A stretch of DNA of 64,000 nucleotides, taken from contig CM049321.1 of NCBI GenBank assembly GCA_026874595.1, positions 1,862,479 to 1,926,478 on the forward strand, given 5' to 3'. Positions 1 through 10,720 of this stretch are shown piece after piece. The notes beneath the pieces were generated by a model. It was not told where the DNA came from. It was given only the letters and a program-made list of their open reading frames with translations, and searched no databases. Source of the stretch: Sipunculus nudus. Its lineage: Eukaryota; Annelida; Sipuncula; Golfingiida; Sipunculidae. Each line of letters starts with the position of its first letter. Position 1 is the stretch's first letter. The position numbers and the translations under genes are program-made.

Positions 1-95
1 TTCTATTTAATCGGGTGCCTCACAGTCATTAACATCAAGGAGTAAGTGGTTTGCTGCAACCGAAACAAGTCTCGTTGTTCTGATTACCAACGAGT

Positions 96-1530
96 GGCGT
101 GATACCAGCGAAGACTAAGGACGCCGAGTCTACCAGCGAGGACTAGGGACCCCGAGTCTACCAGCGAGGACTAGGGACGCCGAGTCTACCAGCGAGGACT
201 AAGGACGCCGAGTCTACCAGCGAGGACTAGGGACGCTGAGTCTACCAGCGAGGACTAGGGACGCTGAGTCTACCAGCGAGGACCAGGGACGCGGATTCTA
301 ACAGCGAGGACTAGGGACACTGAGTCTACCAGCGGGGACTAAGGACGCAGAGTCTACCAGCAATGAATAGGGACGCCGAGTCTACCAGCGAGGACTAGGG
401 ACGCTGAGTCTACCAGCAAGGAATAGGGACGCGGAGTCTACCAGCGAGGACTAGGACGCCGAGTCTACAAGTAAGGACTAGGGACGCCGAGTCTACCAGC
501 GAGGACTAGGGACGCTGAGTCTACCAGCGAGGACTAGGGACGCCGAGTCTACCAGCGAGGACTAGGGACGCCGCGTCTACCAGCGAGGACAAGGGACGGT
601 GAGTCTACCAGCGAGGACTAGGGACGCTGAGTCTACCAGCGAGGAATGGGACACTGAGTCTACCAGCGAGGACTAAGGACGCAGAGTCTACCAGCAATGA
701 ATAGGGATGCCGAGTCTACCAGCGAGGACTAGGACGCCGAGTCTACCAGCGAGAAATATGGAAGCGGAGTCTACCAGTGAGGAATAGGACGCCGAGTCTA
801 CCAGCGAGGACTAGGACGCCGGGTCTACCAGCGAGGAATAGGGACGCGGAGTCTACCAGCGAGGACTAGGGACACTGAGTATACCAGCGAGGACTAGGGA
901 CGCGGAGTCTACCAGAGAGGACTAAGGACGCGGAGTCTATCAGCGAGGACTAGGGACGCTAGCTGAGTCTACCAAGGAGGACTAGGGACGCGGAGTCTAC
1001 CGGCGAGGACTAGGGACGCTGAGTCTACCAGCGAGGACTAGGGACGCTGAGTCTACCAGCGAGGACTAGGGATGCGGAGTCTACCTCCGAGGATTAGGGA
1101 TGCCGAGACTACCAGCGAGAACCAGGGATGCCAAGTCTACCGACGAGGTTAATGGACACTGAGTCTACCAGCGAGGACTAGGACGCCGAGACTACCAGCG
1201 AGGACTAGGGACGCTGAGTTTACCGGCGAGGACTATGGACACTGAGTCTACCAGCGGGGACTAAGAACGCTGACTCTACCAGCGAGGACTAGGACGCCGA
1301 GACTACCAGCGAGGACTAGGGACGCTGAGTCTACCAGCGAGGACTAAGGACGCTGAGTCTACCAGCGAGGACTAGGGACGTCGAATCTACCAGCGAGTAC
1401 TAGGGACGCCGAGTCTACCAGCGAGGACTAGGACGCCGAGTCTTCCAGCAAGGACTAGGGACGCGGAGTCTACTAGCGAGGATAAGGGGCGCGGAGTCTA
1501 CCAGCGGGATTAGGGACGCCGAGTCTACAT
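96..1530. repeat. 28-bp minisatellite array (array A)
   Basis: About 50 tandem copies of a 28-bp unit with core gaggactagggacgccgag followed by tctaccagc. Successive 'gtctaccag' words are 28 bases apart, for example at 128 and 156. Copies vary by single-base changes and 1-base indels, with a few longer insertions (around 960). The unit is CpG-containing and richer in G+C than the flanks. It lies 3' of exon 5 of the otopetrin-like gene (minus strand), so it probably sits in the next intron. No open reading frame of interest. Confidence 0.95.
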
Positions 1531-2180
1531 GTCAGTTTCCTGTTGGATTAAACTATTTCACTAAAAATATATGATGAGCCCTATTTTTCTTGCAAAACTA
1601 TTCTTGGAAAATTCTTCAGAAATTTGCACCATTGTTGCCCTATTAAAATTTGTCTTTTATTGTGTCCTTTCGCATCATATACCGGATATGCCCAAATATA
1701 GGACGCAGTTTAATTTGAGAAACATTAGTAACAAAAGTAATAAAATCTGGCTGTTATTATATATTATCCAATTCAAGTCTAGTAAATTCAAGTTCAAATA
1801 AGAAGTTGGATTTTAATTTCTTTCCTTCTTTCCAGTGTGGTATCCCTGGAATATTCCACCCACCCTTGTATCTAAAGCGTTCTGTGGTCGTTAATCGAGG
1901 TCACGTCTTGAGAGGGAGGATAACTTTCGTCAGTCATCAGTCTAATTAAAAATCATTAAGCTGTACATTAATTAATTTTTTATTTGTTATAAAGTCTTCG
2001 TCTTGTTTGTATGAAACTCTGCTGTTAAACTTTGCTGTAACGTATCAGTAAGGCACGAAAAAACCTGGGGCAAGGAGCTTCAGGCTGTGTGAATGGCCTG
2101 AGGTTGAATGCTAGACAAATAGATCAGAGGACAGGTTATAAAATTTTTGATGGTAACGCGACACAGACTGCAGAGCGGGA
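1531..2180. other. Unassigned AT-rich sequence
   Basis: No gene recognised. A 76-codon open frame from 1571 has no recognisable motif and is probably chance. I looked on the minus strand for the next otopetrin exon (TM5 region) and did not find one. Confidence 0.5.
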
Positions 2181-2182
2181 AT

Positions 2183-2513
2183 GATCGCAGACCTACGCAA
2201 AGCGTTATATAATATGTATACCAGGTTTAATTATATGTTCTGCCGTTAACGACTGGGTTACGACCCATAAAAAAAACAGCCTTATATTGTGTACTCATAC
2301 CGCTAGGTATGCGTTACGTTTGCTATTCTAAACGTTAAGGAGATATATCGCAGGCGTAGCGTTATATGTTCACCGGGCTTTATTACATATTCTGCTGAAA
2401 ACGTCTGCGCTACGACCAATGAACAAGGCAGCGTAATATTGCGCACACATACCGTTAAGTCGGTGTTACGTATTCCATTGTATCGCAAAAGTAACGCAGA
2501 GGTGGCGTTACAG
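2183..2513. repeat. Degenerate two-copy tandem duplication (~165 bp)
   Basis: Two diverged copies lie in tandem. Each has 'atcgcag', then 'agcgttatat', a 'ccaggtttaatta / ccgggctttatta' stretch, 'tattctgc / tgttctgc', and 'ttacgaccca / ctacgaccaa'. They start near 2188 and 2348. Probably part of a dispersed repeat. Confidence 0.6.
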
Positions 2514-2559
2514 GTACTCCCGGCTTAAAGAGTTCGGTTTAAGAATATTTCTTTCTTAC

Positions 2560-2720
2560 CGTCGGGTTCTTGAGGACGAAGAAAGTCTGGACCAGGATGA
2601 AGACAAGGTGGAAGACCATTGGGTAGATGAGGCGGTAGTTAGGGCAGTCCGTGCTGATGTAACCTCCCAGGAAAAACTCCAGCTGTAGACTCACGTAGAT
2701 CACGTTACCGATGGCGAACG
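2560..2720 (-). CDS. Otopetrin-like proton channel, exon 5 (TM3-TM4)
   Basis: Internal coding exon, 161 bp. The acceptor is ttttcag (AG at 2722-2721) and the donor ACG|GTAAGA (GT at 2559-2558). It enters with two bases completing a codon begun by exon 4 and leaves in phase 0. It encodes residues ~278-331: TM3 with GNVIYVSLQLEFF, a short loop with a Cys, and TM4 with LVQTFFVLKN. Family knowledge: otopetrins carry a conserved glutamate at the end of TM3 and a Q-x-x-F-I-x-x-N pattern at the end of TM4. E292 and the Q322...N329 stretch fit. The next exon (TM5 onward) is not found before the left edge. Confidence 0.82.
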
Positions 2721-2774
2721 CTGAAAATACCATGTCCTGTATTTGATCATTTTGAAAAATAGGGGCGGATACAT

Positions 2775-2915
2775 TTTAGAAGGGGGGGGGGGGGGGGGGC
2801 TCGGATATTGTGCAGGACTGTCAATACGGGGGCGGGGAGGGGTATATCCCCTCTTTAAGCAAGAGGTGGGGGGTGTTAATGGGGATGGGGGGGGGGGGGG
2901 GTCAATGCAATGAAA
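2775..2915. repeat. G-rich dispersed repeat with poly-G tracts in otopetrin intron 4
   Basis: Two G homopolymers (about 2782-2799 and 2887-2901) flank a segment reading gtcaatacgggggcggggag then 'gggtatatcccctcttt'. A similar segment occurs at about 48530-48600. This suggests a dispersed repeat rather than host exon sequence. Confidence 0.5.
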
Positions 2916-3020
2916 TGTATTAATAATATTAGAACTTAAAAATAATTTTCTGAGTTTACCATGAAAGCTTATATATCTAAACCTGTTTTTTTTTAAATGT
3001 GGCACAGAGACAATAAAAGG

Positions 3021-3022
3021 TA

Positions 3023-3084
<62 letters not shown>
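3021..3084. repeat. (TA)n microsatellite
   Basis: About 30 TA dinucleotides in intron 4 of the otopetrin-like gene. A short (TG)n at 3179-3196 follows, and 'cgcccctgatact' is duplicated at about 3102 and 3257. Confidence 0.95.
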
Positions 3085-3085
<1 letters not shown>

Positions 3086-3328
3086 TTTAAGTTTAATTGA
3101 CGCCCCTGATACTCATGCAAATGGGGAGGGGGTACTTACCCTGACACAGGAAAAGCTCTTTGTGGAGCACAGAGCCGATGTGTGTGTGTGTGTGTCTGTT
3201 GGGGGTGGGGGTCGGTTTCAAAGTCCCCGTGCCCCCCACCAAGCGAATGGAAATTGCGCCCCTGATACTGTAGGTGTACTATATACATATTCAGTACCCA
3301 GTACACTCGTTGCTTAGTCAACACGTAC

Positions 3329-3493
3329 CTAGAGCCCCGAGACGCAAGAAGATGCTGGTCCCCTCATGTGCCTGGGACGCCGTGTGTGACGTCAGGTGAA
3401 TGTACTCCATGGCCTCACCCTCAGTCACCGAACACCGCCGAGAGCCCATCGAAAGTGAAGAAGGACTACTGGTCATTCCTCCGTTTTGAATAT
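3329..3493 (-). CDS. Otopetrin-like proton channel, exon 4 (TM2-TM3 linker)
   Basis: Internal coding exon, 165 bp. The acceptor is attatttcag (AG at 3495-3494) and the donor CTAG|GTACGT (GT at 3328-3327). It enters with AT completing the GAT codon opened by exon 3 and leaves with one base of the next codon. It encodes the end of the cytosolic linker, rich in Ser, Thr and charged residues, then TSIFLRLGAL, which begins TM3. In otopetrins TM3 starts with a similar 'L-R-L-G-A' stretch. The frame agrees with both neighbouring exons, which is the main support for the splice sites. Confidence 0.8.
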
Positions 3494-4104
3494 CTGAAAT
3501 AATGGAGTGCATGTACAACATAATACACAATAATAAAGTAAAGCATTATATGAAAGTGCCAAAAAGTAAAATATATGGTTTGTAGATGAAACATCATATG
3601 GATGTTGTTTTAGTCTCGTATTACTCAGATTGCTGAAGTGCTGATATCAAATCACTTTTCAGCACTCACATGTTGTACATATGCACATAACGGTTTTGAT
3701 TCAATAGACATTTTCCATGTGCCCTCATACGAATCCACACTGCTCCGGTTCCCGCAACGCAAAGGAACATCGGGCACTTAATAGGGAAATAAATATAAAG
3801 CATTTTTGTTTTAATTTATCATATGAGTTATGGTGAAAAATGATATTATACTTGTCGATATAACAAACCCGAACACTCAGTTTAACCAGGTTTCGTAAGT
3901 ATGGTGGAAAGTTCTACTAAAATACTGCGGGACTATCTCGGGTCATGACTATAAATTGAATCTGGAAAAGGAACGCTCAGATTATATTGAAAACAGGATT
4001 AAAAACACTTGTGGTATACTCTCAGTATCGACATATTACTTGCCACCTCCGGGGATAAGTCTGTACGCAATATGGCAGCCAATGAGCAAAATACAAATAG
4101 AAAG

Positions 4105-4245
4105 GTACTCTGAGGACAGTCCCATGGTGGGAATTGATCTGCGGAGAGTTTGGGGGCCAACAGACACATATATGTATTTTCCATAGTAGAAGCAGGAGGA
4201 ACGCTCTGGAAAGGACCGCGCCCTCATTTGCAAATTACAGTATGA
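4105..4245. repeat. Dispersed repeat copy in otopetrin intron 3
   Basis: Shares 'actctgaggacag', a 'gagag.ttgg.ggc' block, 'caggaggaacgct' and 'cctcatttgcaaatta' in the same order with 15666-15790. It is the same decayed repeat, clearly diverged. The overlapping open frames on both strands here are not conserved between copies. Confidence 0.5.
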
Positions 4246-4299
4246 TTCGCAGTCCCCGAGGTGAGGGTAACAGAATCATGAGAAACATTGCTGTCCTAC

Positions 4300-4543
4300 C
4301 TGATGCGAACCCAGAAGAATTGGCCATTGATTCCAGTTGAGCGGCGTCTGGTAGGTCAGTCAGGAGGGAGGATTTGCGCCTGCGCAGAACGACGTCACCG
4401 GGCTTCGTCTCGGCGGGCGGTTCGACATCCACCTTCGGATCGTTATGGCGGCTGGCTTCCCTTTTTTTGCTCCTCGGCAGCACGTAAAATTGTAGATAGA
4501 GGAGAAAGACGATGGACACCGTGAAAAGGTATACCATGTACGC
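4300..4543 (-). CDS. Otopetrin-like proton channel, exon 3 (TM2 and linker)
   Basis: Internal coding exon, 244 bp. The acceptor is tatccttaccag (AG at 4545-4544) and the donor TCAG|GTAGGA (GT at 4299-4298). It enters in phase 0 and leaves in phase 1. It encodes residues 142-222: TM2 (AYMVYLFTVSIVFLLYLQFY), then a basic start to the cytosolic linker (LPRSKKREASRHNDP) and an acidic/basic stretch with RRRKSSLLTD, a possible phosphorylation site. The TM2-TM3 linker of about 100 residues (exons 3 and 4) is long. The family assignment comes from hydropathy order and motif resemblance, not from a search. Confidence 0.82.
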
Positions 4544-4876
4544 CTGGTAAGGATAAATTATGGCGGCAGGTTAGAAATAACGATAATATTTATCGATGTA
4601 AAAACACAAGGTTACAATACATTAAGAAATAACATAAATCGTAATAAAAAAAAACCAAGCCTTTATTCGCATGAGAGAGAATAAATGACTGCAGTTGTTA
4701 CTCAATTGTTTTTCCCTAATTATAGTATAAATATATAGCTATATATATTTCAAACAAAAAAGTTTCACGTACGCACACAATTTATGGACACATAAAATGT
4801 AAAGAGATTCAAATATATTTTCTGAAGGTGTTACACAGTTACCTAAAATGACTGAGTTGGTGAATAATAAACGTAC

Positions 4877-4994
4877 CCCGACAGCATGGTTAGTGAACCA
4901 CGTGCTTTTTAGTGCCTCTGTAGTTGGGAAGACTAAACCCATGACGGTCAAGGTCAAGGCGTACATGACACTAAGGACGGCCACCCGGTCAAAC
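4877..4994 (-). CDS. Otopetrin-like proton channel, exon 2 (TM1)
   Basis: Internal coding exon, 118 bp. The acceptor is ttccag (AG at 4996-4995) and the donor GTCGGG|GTACGT (GT at 4876-4875). The first base completes the Gly codon opened by exon 1 and the exon ends in phase 0. It encodes FDRVAVLSVMYALTLTVMG and then LVFPTTEAL. This is the typical otopetrin first helix: a long aliphatic stretch ending in 'V-F-P-x-x-E'. The intron upstream is about 14 kb. Confidence 0.83.
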
Positions 4995-5084
4995 CTGGAA
5001 CATTAAAAATAATTTCTGTTCAACCACTGGTTTCCCAAATCAGCAGGACTTTGGTATTTTTATTTTCCAATTACAAATTGACAC

Positions 5085-5450
5085 GACACCAAAACGACAT
5101 CATCATCATAACACTCATCGTCACTATCAGCGTCAGTTGCAGCATTCAGCACTATCACAGATACCACAAACGACACTGATGTTTGCATCACGATCATGGA
5201 CTTCCTCACAGCAAGTATCACCCGTAACACCATCAGAAGCTCAGCATCAGCATCAGCATCATCATTATCATCATAATCTTCATCATCATTATCATCGTCA
5301 CACCATAGGCAGTTAACACAAGCGGCACTTTCATCCTCATCATCATGGTCTCTAACACTATAAAACATTCCATCATCATCACCCCTATCACTCATAACCA
5401 TTATCATTGTCACCACAATTACCACCATTATTATAATCGTCGTCATCAAC
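5085..5450. repeat. Imperfect (ATC/CAT)n trinucleotide repeat
   Basis: Low-complexity run dominated by cat/atc/cac triplets. It produces a long Asp-, Met- and Val-rich open frame on the minus strand that is a compositional by-product, not a gene. Confidence 0.85.
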
Positions 5451-6360
5451 AGACATGGTAGCTGGTGTTTGTCGGCCAGGGGTGCATCCTGTAAGGGCCC
5501 TTGAAAGTAGATTGTATATGGTCATTGGCAATTGTCCTCCCTTCTTGCGGCCCCTGGTGGTACATCTGAGCCTTACAAATGGTTGGCGTGGTCGCTCTCT
5601 GGCTGGCCTGAAAGCAGCTCCTCGGGTGTCCTGGGTGAGACTTTGATCGTTCACATTCAACGATCTTTAGTTTTTTTTCTTTCTTTGGTACAGTGATTGG
5701 GAACTGGGCAAACGACGGCTCTCAAAACCCCTACGTCGCTCATTAAATTCAACTTCAGTAAGAGCTTGTTCAGTGTGTTATATATTGGGCCTCTTTTTTT
5801 CACCACATAAAATCTTCAAACATAACTTAAGAAGAAGGAGAAAATTAGGCGTTTTTGTGTGTGGTTTTCTTTCTCTCTATTGGTCATTGTAAAGGACTCA
5901 AAGAGGATTTATCTTGCACATAATTTAGGATATGGGAACCAATTATTTATATTGCCTGCACAGGTCTGCATTTATACCCACAGAGCTCACAATCTATCAT
6001 TTCAAACATCTGGTAACTCACTTTATTGTTTAACTCAGACTAAAAAGCGTTTGAGTAAACTTGAACAAAGGCTATCTAAGAATCATTTTTGTGCGAGTTT
6101 TGCAACATCAGTTTTGCAGAAGAAGACCGTTGCATCCCTCAGTTGTATATAGGCACACTTGGCCACATGACCACTTTCAGCTTTCTATAGCCCTTCCACA
6201 AATCAATGAACCTGATTCATGGGAGAACTCAACCCTAAAATTATATTTTAGTGAAATATTAATCAATTCGACTGGACTGTCTCATCAACAAGATTTTTTT
6301 ATTTTTAAGGTAGTAGTTGTAAAAGGCTAAAATTATTAGTTTCCCCCCGTACAAAAAACA
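5451..6360. other. Intronic sequence, nothing recognised
   Basis: Lies inside intron 1 of the otopetrin-like gene. Open frames of 60-100 codons occur on both strands but show no domain, no repeat support and no splice-linked partner. Confidence 0.5.
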
Positions 6361-6364
6361 GGCC

Positions 6365-7310
6365 GATGTAGTTGGCGCCACAAAAACCTTCATTTCTAAA
6401 ATGAGACATGTGATCAACATTTGCGTAAAATTTGGTGATGCTAGCTGCTGCCGTTTCTTTGAAGTCGTTTCTGTTATGTTAGTATTTTTACTTGGCCAAA
6501 ATGACTAAATTAATTCATGTAACTTGGCCAAAATTCATCAAACTGCCACTATTTGAACAAGCTTAAGGGATCTCGTCTCTGGGATGATTTCTGTGAAATA
6601 TTAAAAATTCAAAGATTTCCTAGATTTCCCCCGAAAATTGTAAATCAATGCAAGAGGCGCCTATAAAGCTCAATCCCACAACATTTGACACGTAACTGAT
6701 TTTTGCCTAAAAGTTGGTGATGCCAGCTCATGCTGTTCCTGAGATATTATGGGTTAAAGAATACAGAAGGTGGGTGTCATCGTTAAATAATGTCGTTGCC
6801 CGTGGCGCCAAACATACCTATAAGTTTGAGATATGAATCATGTGACCAACATCTGTATAAAATTTGGCGATGTTAGCTACTGCAGTGTCTGAGATTGTAA
6901 TTTTAGTATGCTTTGCTTATTTGTCAAAATGACTATGTTCTGCTTCTTGTAACACAGCTCAAATATTACCGAACTGGAACCATTCGAAATAACTTGAGAA
7001 AGATTGTTTCTGGGATTATTTCTGTGAAATATTAAACAATTTTGATTAAAATTTTTGAGTTGTAGGCTTGTAAAGTTTTTTTTTCTTTTTCCCTGTAAAA
7101 TCTAAGTCGTTGCAGATGGAACTATAATAAGCTCAATCCGACAGAGTTTAACAGATGATTAATTTTTGCATAAAATTAAGTGATGCTAGCTCCAGCCGTT
7201 TTTTTGGTTAATCTTATTTGTTAACGTGAGAATGACGGACGCCGCACCATCGCATAACATCACAGTTTCACTAAAAAGCTAGAGGTTTGCAAGGTCAAGC
7301 TAGCTTAAGC
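6365..7310. repeat. Dispersed repeat with ~430-bp internal tandem duplication
   Basis: Two diverged copies start at about 6373 (ggcgccacaaaaacc) and 6802 (ggcgccaaacatacc). Both continue through 'aatttggtgatgctagct', 'tatttctgtgaaatatta', and 'taagctcaatcc' with a 'tgatgc.agct' block. The downstream 'gacggacgccgcaccatcgc' resembles the tail of interspersed repeats I associate with mollusc genomes (recollection, not searched). Confidence 0.6.
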
Positions 7311-7419
7311 TTATTTCGTAATATCAAAGTTAAAATACAAACTGTTGCGTCGCCAGCTGCTGCTAGATCTAGCGAAGAACGGGGGAGGCAGATTCAATGA
7401 TGACACGATGAAGATAATA

Positions 7420-7421
<2 letters not shown>

Positions 7422-7481
<60 letters not shown>
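7422..7481. repeat. (TA)n microsatellite
   Basis: About 30 uninterrupted TA dinucleotides in intron 1. Confidence 0.95.
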
Positions 7482-7486
<5 letters not shown>

Positions 7487-7534
7487 CTTATTTATTTATA
7501 TGGATTAAAAAAAAGTTTTCATAACTAATCGAGG

Positions 7535-7720
7535 CACCCTCCATAGCTCAGATAGTGGCGTTCAATAGTCTGTATGGATGGAGGAAACCGGAGAACCCGG
7601 AGAAACCACAGGCATTGGGATACAACTACAACCCACTCTCATAGCCACGCCAACGGAGACAGCCGAGCGTTTTACCCCTCGAGTGCCCGGGCATCCTCGA
7701 TATTAGTGTGGGGGCATATG
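7535..7720. repeat. Dispersed repeat fragment with 'gaggaaaccggagaacccgg'
   Basis: A G+C-richer island with 'cctccatagctcagatagtgg' followed by 'gaggaaaccggagaacccgg' and 'agaaaccacaggcattggg'. It looks like an interspersed element, perhaps a tRNA-derived SINE because of the A-box-like 'tagctcagatagtgg'. No convincing B box was found. Confidence 0.35.
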
Positions 7721-10190
7721 TCACCGAGTAATTTTTCCCTGTAAAAAGTAGACACCCTACATTTTTGTGATCCTTAGACCTTAAACTTTACAAAAAATAT
7801 GGTGCCAATTTTTCTATAGTGGTTTGTCATTTTTTCAAGTCAAATTTGATTTCAGAGCAAAAATTGAGGACCATTATATATAAATATATCATACAGAGAG
7901 ATATTTAGCAACAAAACACCTCAAAATGGTTAGTAAGATATATTACATCACAATAACTTCGACTAGACACTCAAAGACTGCGTTAAGATGTTTATTACAA
8001 TATTAGAATGCACCCGTAGAGCGCAAACCTCCGCCAACACATGGATCTGCATCAAGATCCATCAGACTAATCATGAAAATTAATCAGCTGTTTTTTGTCT
8101 ACCAGTATATTGTTCTACAAAATTTCATTGATGAATTCCTTAAAAAAATCATATAGAGACAACAAGGTATCCTTAGGTAGTTTGTGCAATGTACATATGG
8201 CGGACCACTTGCTGATTTCAGGCAACCTGTATCGTATACAGTATGGCTCCACTTTCTTTGGTTTTAACCAGTGACTAAATATTTGCTTCATTTATACATA
8301 ACATATGAAAACGGCCCTGTTATTCTTCCATTTGATATGATTTTGTTATTGCGTCATCCTATTGTTCGATTATTACATCACCAACATAACTATCCGCTCG
8401 CTGATAGTGAAGGTATAGAAACCCGCCTCTTACGGTAAATTCATCCAAAGTATATTTAAAGGTTCCTAAGGAATTCTAGGGAGTATTTTTTTGTTTTGGT
8501 CATAATCCAAAAAATAATTTGTAAAATTTTAAGGCGGATGACTAATTTTTGTTACATATTTTGTGAAGAATAAACAACAGAAAAAAGGACAACTTTGACT
8601 GGATTTAGTGCCAGATCCTCTCTAACCCAACCCAAAGTTTTAGGAAATTGTACCTAGTCCACCATTCACAGTGAAATAGAGTACATATTAAGAAGCAAAA
8701 CAATAATAATAATAATAATAATAATAACATTGTTCATATAACCTCAGTTTTGTGCGGGCAATAGCATGTCATTTGGGAGCAATTATACCTTCTGTGGAGT
8801 AGCTATTTTCATTAGTTATTTACAGACATTGATTTACAGACATTTACAGTAGATTGAGACACGTAAAGGACAGATAATCAACATTGAATGAAATGCATGT
8901 TTTGCTGCAGAATTCATTAAGGAGAGTGTTTTGAAAAACAAAACAAAGTGACCTTAAAATTTTGAATTTTAGAAAAGTCCTGTTTTAGGAAACAAACTTG
9001 AAGTAAATATCAAATCATAACAAAAAAAGTGTCATCATTAGTCATAATGTTATCGAACGTGTTTACAGTTGTTCCTCTATCCCATCTTTAACCCCCCCCC
9101 CCCCTCCCCGATGGTCTATTTTTAATCTATTTTGTTTGGTGGGCGAATTTCTTTTATACATTTATGGGAATATGAAACCGAGGCATTCAGGTTATACCAG
9201 TACAATAACAAAAACGGACAAATCTTAACAGAAACTATGGTAAAACCAAGGGTAAAGTATAAATATAACAATGGTAAAGTTAAATGCTGGTTATTGTTGA
9301 ATTCTTGTCGCTTTTTCGTTATCCTTAAATGACTTGTGATGGCACAGTGGCTACATAGGCTGTTTCATCTGTCGGAGCAAGATCACTGGTACAACATTAA
9401 TTTTTTTAGGAAAATAGTAATCTGTAGACAATGAGTAGCACCCAGCTTGTACTATCTATATATAATGCGGATTATGAAATAAAGAATAAAGAAAAGTCTA
9501 TTCTTATATTTGATAAAATCTGACTGGTTATGTCATTAAATGCAGGGTGTGTCGGTTGCAGCAGCGGAATGTACATCTTTGATTGGAGCCCATGTTTTTA
9601 AATTCATTTCTATACCAAATAACTCCAGACAAAAACTAAAGCATTTTATACCTGCTTAACTAATGCTCGTTTTCCCTTAAATCGTGACCAAAAACAATTT
9701 TGATTTATTGCACAAGCTAACAAAGTGACACGTGCCTTATACAATACACAAATGCCTTGAATGTAATTAAAGGTTTTTGCATTTCTTTTTGGTTATTGTA
9801 ATTTTAATAAAGGCCATAAAAACAATAACAAAATTGTTTGGGTTATAATATGGGGACCGGTATAGAGGAAATCAACATTAAGGTTGTTTTATTAGCACAT
9901 ACAAATTCCCTTTTAAGTACATTGAACTTTTCTGAATCGGCACATGTTCAAGTAATTTTCAAGGAACCAAGTCTCAAAGAATCTGAGCTTAGTTCGTGTT
10001 TCTTACTGCTGGCCCAACTTACTGCTTAATGATCTCACCTAAATAATAAATTGTTAAAAAGTAGAAATAATTAAATCATTATTTGCACGTTCATTTGGCA
10101 AATGTTAAAATTAAATATTAAAAGGTGTCTTGTAAAACAATTTTTTATTTAAAATGATTTTGCAAGAAAATACAATTGTGTATGAATGAA
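7721..10190. other. Intronic AT-rich stretch
   Basis: Part of intron 1. It contains an (AAT)n tract at 8703-8728 and a poly-C run at about 9092-9104. Short open frames at 9132-9332 and 9838-10029 have no recognisable content. The segment near 8030-8120 (tggatctgcatcaagatcc) may be a decayed interspersed repeat, since 'gtggatctgcatcaagg' recurs near 50279. Confidence 0.45.
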
Positions 10191-10193
10191 TCA

Positions 10194-10227
10194 CATCTCT
10201 CTCTCTTTCTGTCTCTCTCCTCACCCC

Positions 10228-10272
<45 letters not shown>

Positions 10273-10320
10273 AATGTATATATGTGTATATATATATGTA
10301 TATATATGTGTGTGTGTAAT
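10194..10320. repeat. (CT)n-(TA)n-(TG)n compound microsatellite
   Basis: A CT-rich run at 10194-10253, a TA run to about 10272, then mixed TATG/TG to about 10318. Confidence 0.9.
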
Positions 10321-10476
10321 TATACAAATAGACAGATCAAATTTTGTCAGACATTTTTACTACTACGTAGTTTCGTGCAACGTGCTGAACTCATCACGGT
10401 CTGATTGATTATATAGCTCTGATGTCATACCATTGAGCACTCTAGCAGTTGCTAATTGCAGTAAACCATTAGATTA

Positions 10477-10481
<5 letters not shown>

Positions 10482-10535
<54 letters not shown>
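10482..10535. repeat. (TA)n microsatellite
   Basis: About 26 TA dinucleotides directly adjoining a Penelope-terminus-like fragment. Confidence 0.95.
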
Positions 10536-10536
<1 letters not shown>

Positions 10537-10544
10537 TAAGTATA

Positions 10545-10665
10545 ATGATTAGTGGTATAGCCGTGTTAGTCTGTAGTGGAAGTGTAGGTTTGGAGTAAGA
10601 GTGATGCCTTTTAGTTAGACTAAAATCAATAAACATGTTACAATCTAAAAGGCGTCACTCTTACT

Positions 10666-10666
<1 letters not shown>
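10545..10666. repeat. Penelope-terminus-like fragment with a 22-bp hairpin
   Basis: Begins tagtggtatagccgtgttag then tctgtag. I associate this wording with the ends of Penelope-like elements in animals (recollection, not searched). It is followed by an inverted repeat: arm 1 at 10593-10614, arm 2 at 10645-10666, 22 bases each. One T:G position would be a wobble pair in RNA, and the loop is 30 bases. It sits between (TA)n at 10482-10535 and (CT)n at 10662, much as the clearer PLE remnant at 49 kb is bounded by (TA)n. Confidence 0.4.
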
Positions 10667-10704
<38 letters not shown>

Positions 10705-10720
10705 TGTGTGTGTGTGTGTC
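10662..10720. repeat. (CT)n-(CA)n-(TG)n compound microsatellite
   Basis: CT repeats run into (CA)n, 'catatg' and (TG)n, so the CA/TG part is itself an inverted repeat. Confidence 0.9.

Noticed and set aside
96-1530. CRISPR-like array of 28-bp repeats
   Set aside because: Units abut without unique spacers, and the window is eukaryotic with introns and LINEs. It is a minisatellite.
4036-4233. Overlapping ORFs on both strands at 4.0-4.3 kb as an extra otopetrin exon
   Set aside because: Exons 3 and 4 already join in phase without it, and the segment matches a dispersed repeat also found at 15.7 kb.
5060-5449. 129-codon Asp/Val/Met-rich ORF on the minus strand
   Set aside because: Caused by a degenerate ATC trinucleotide repeat.
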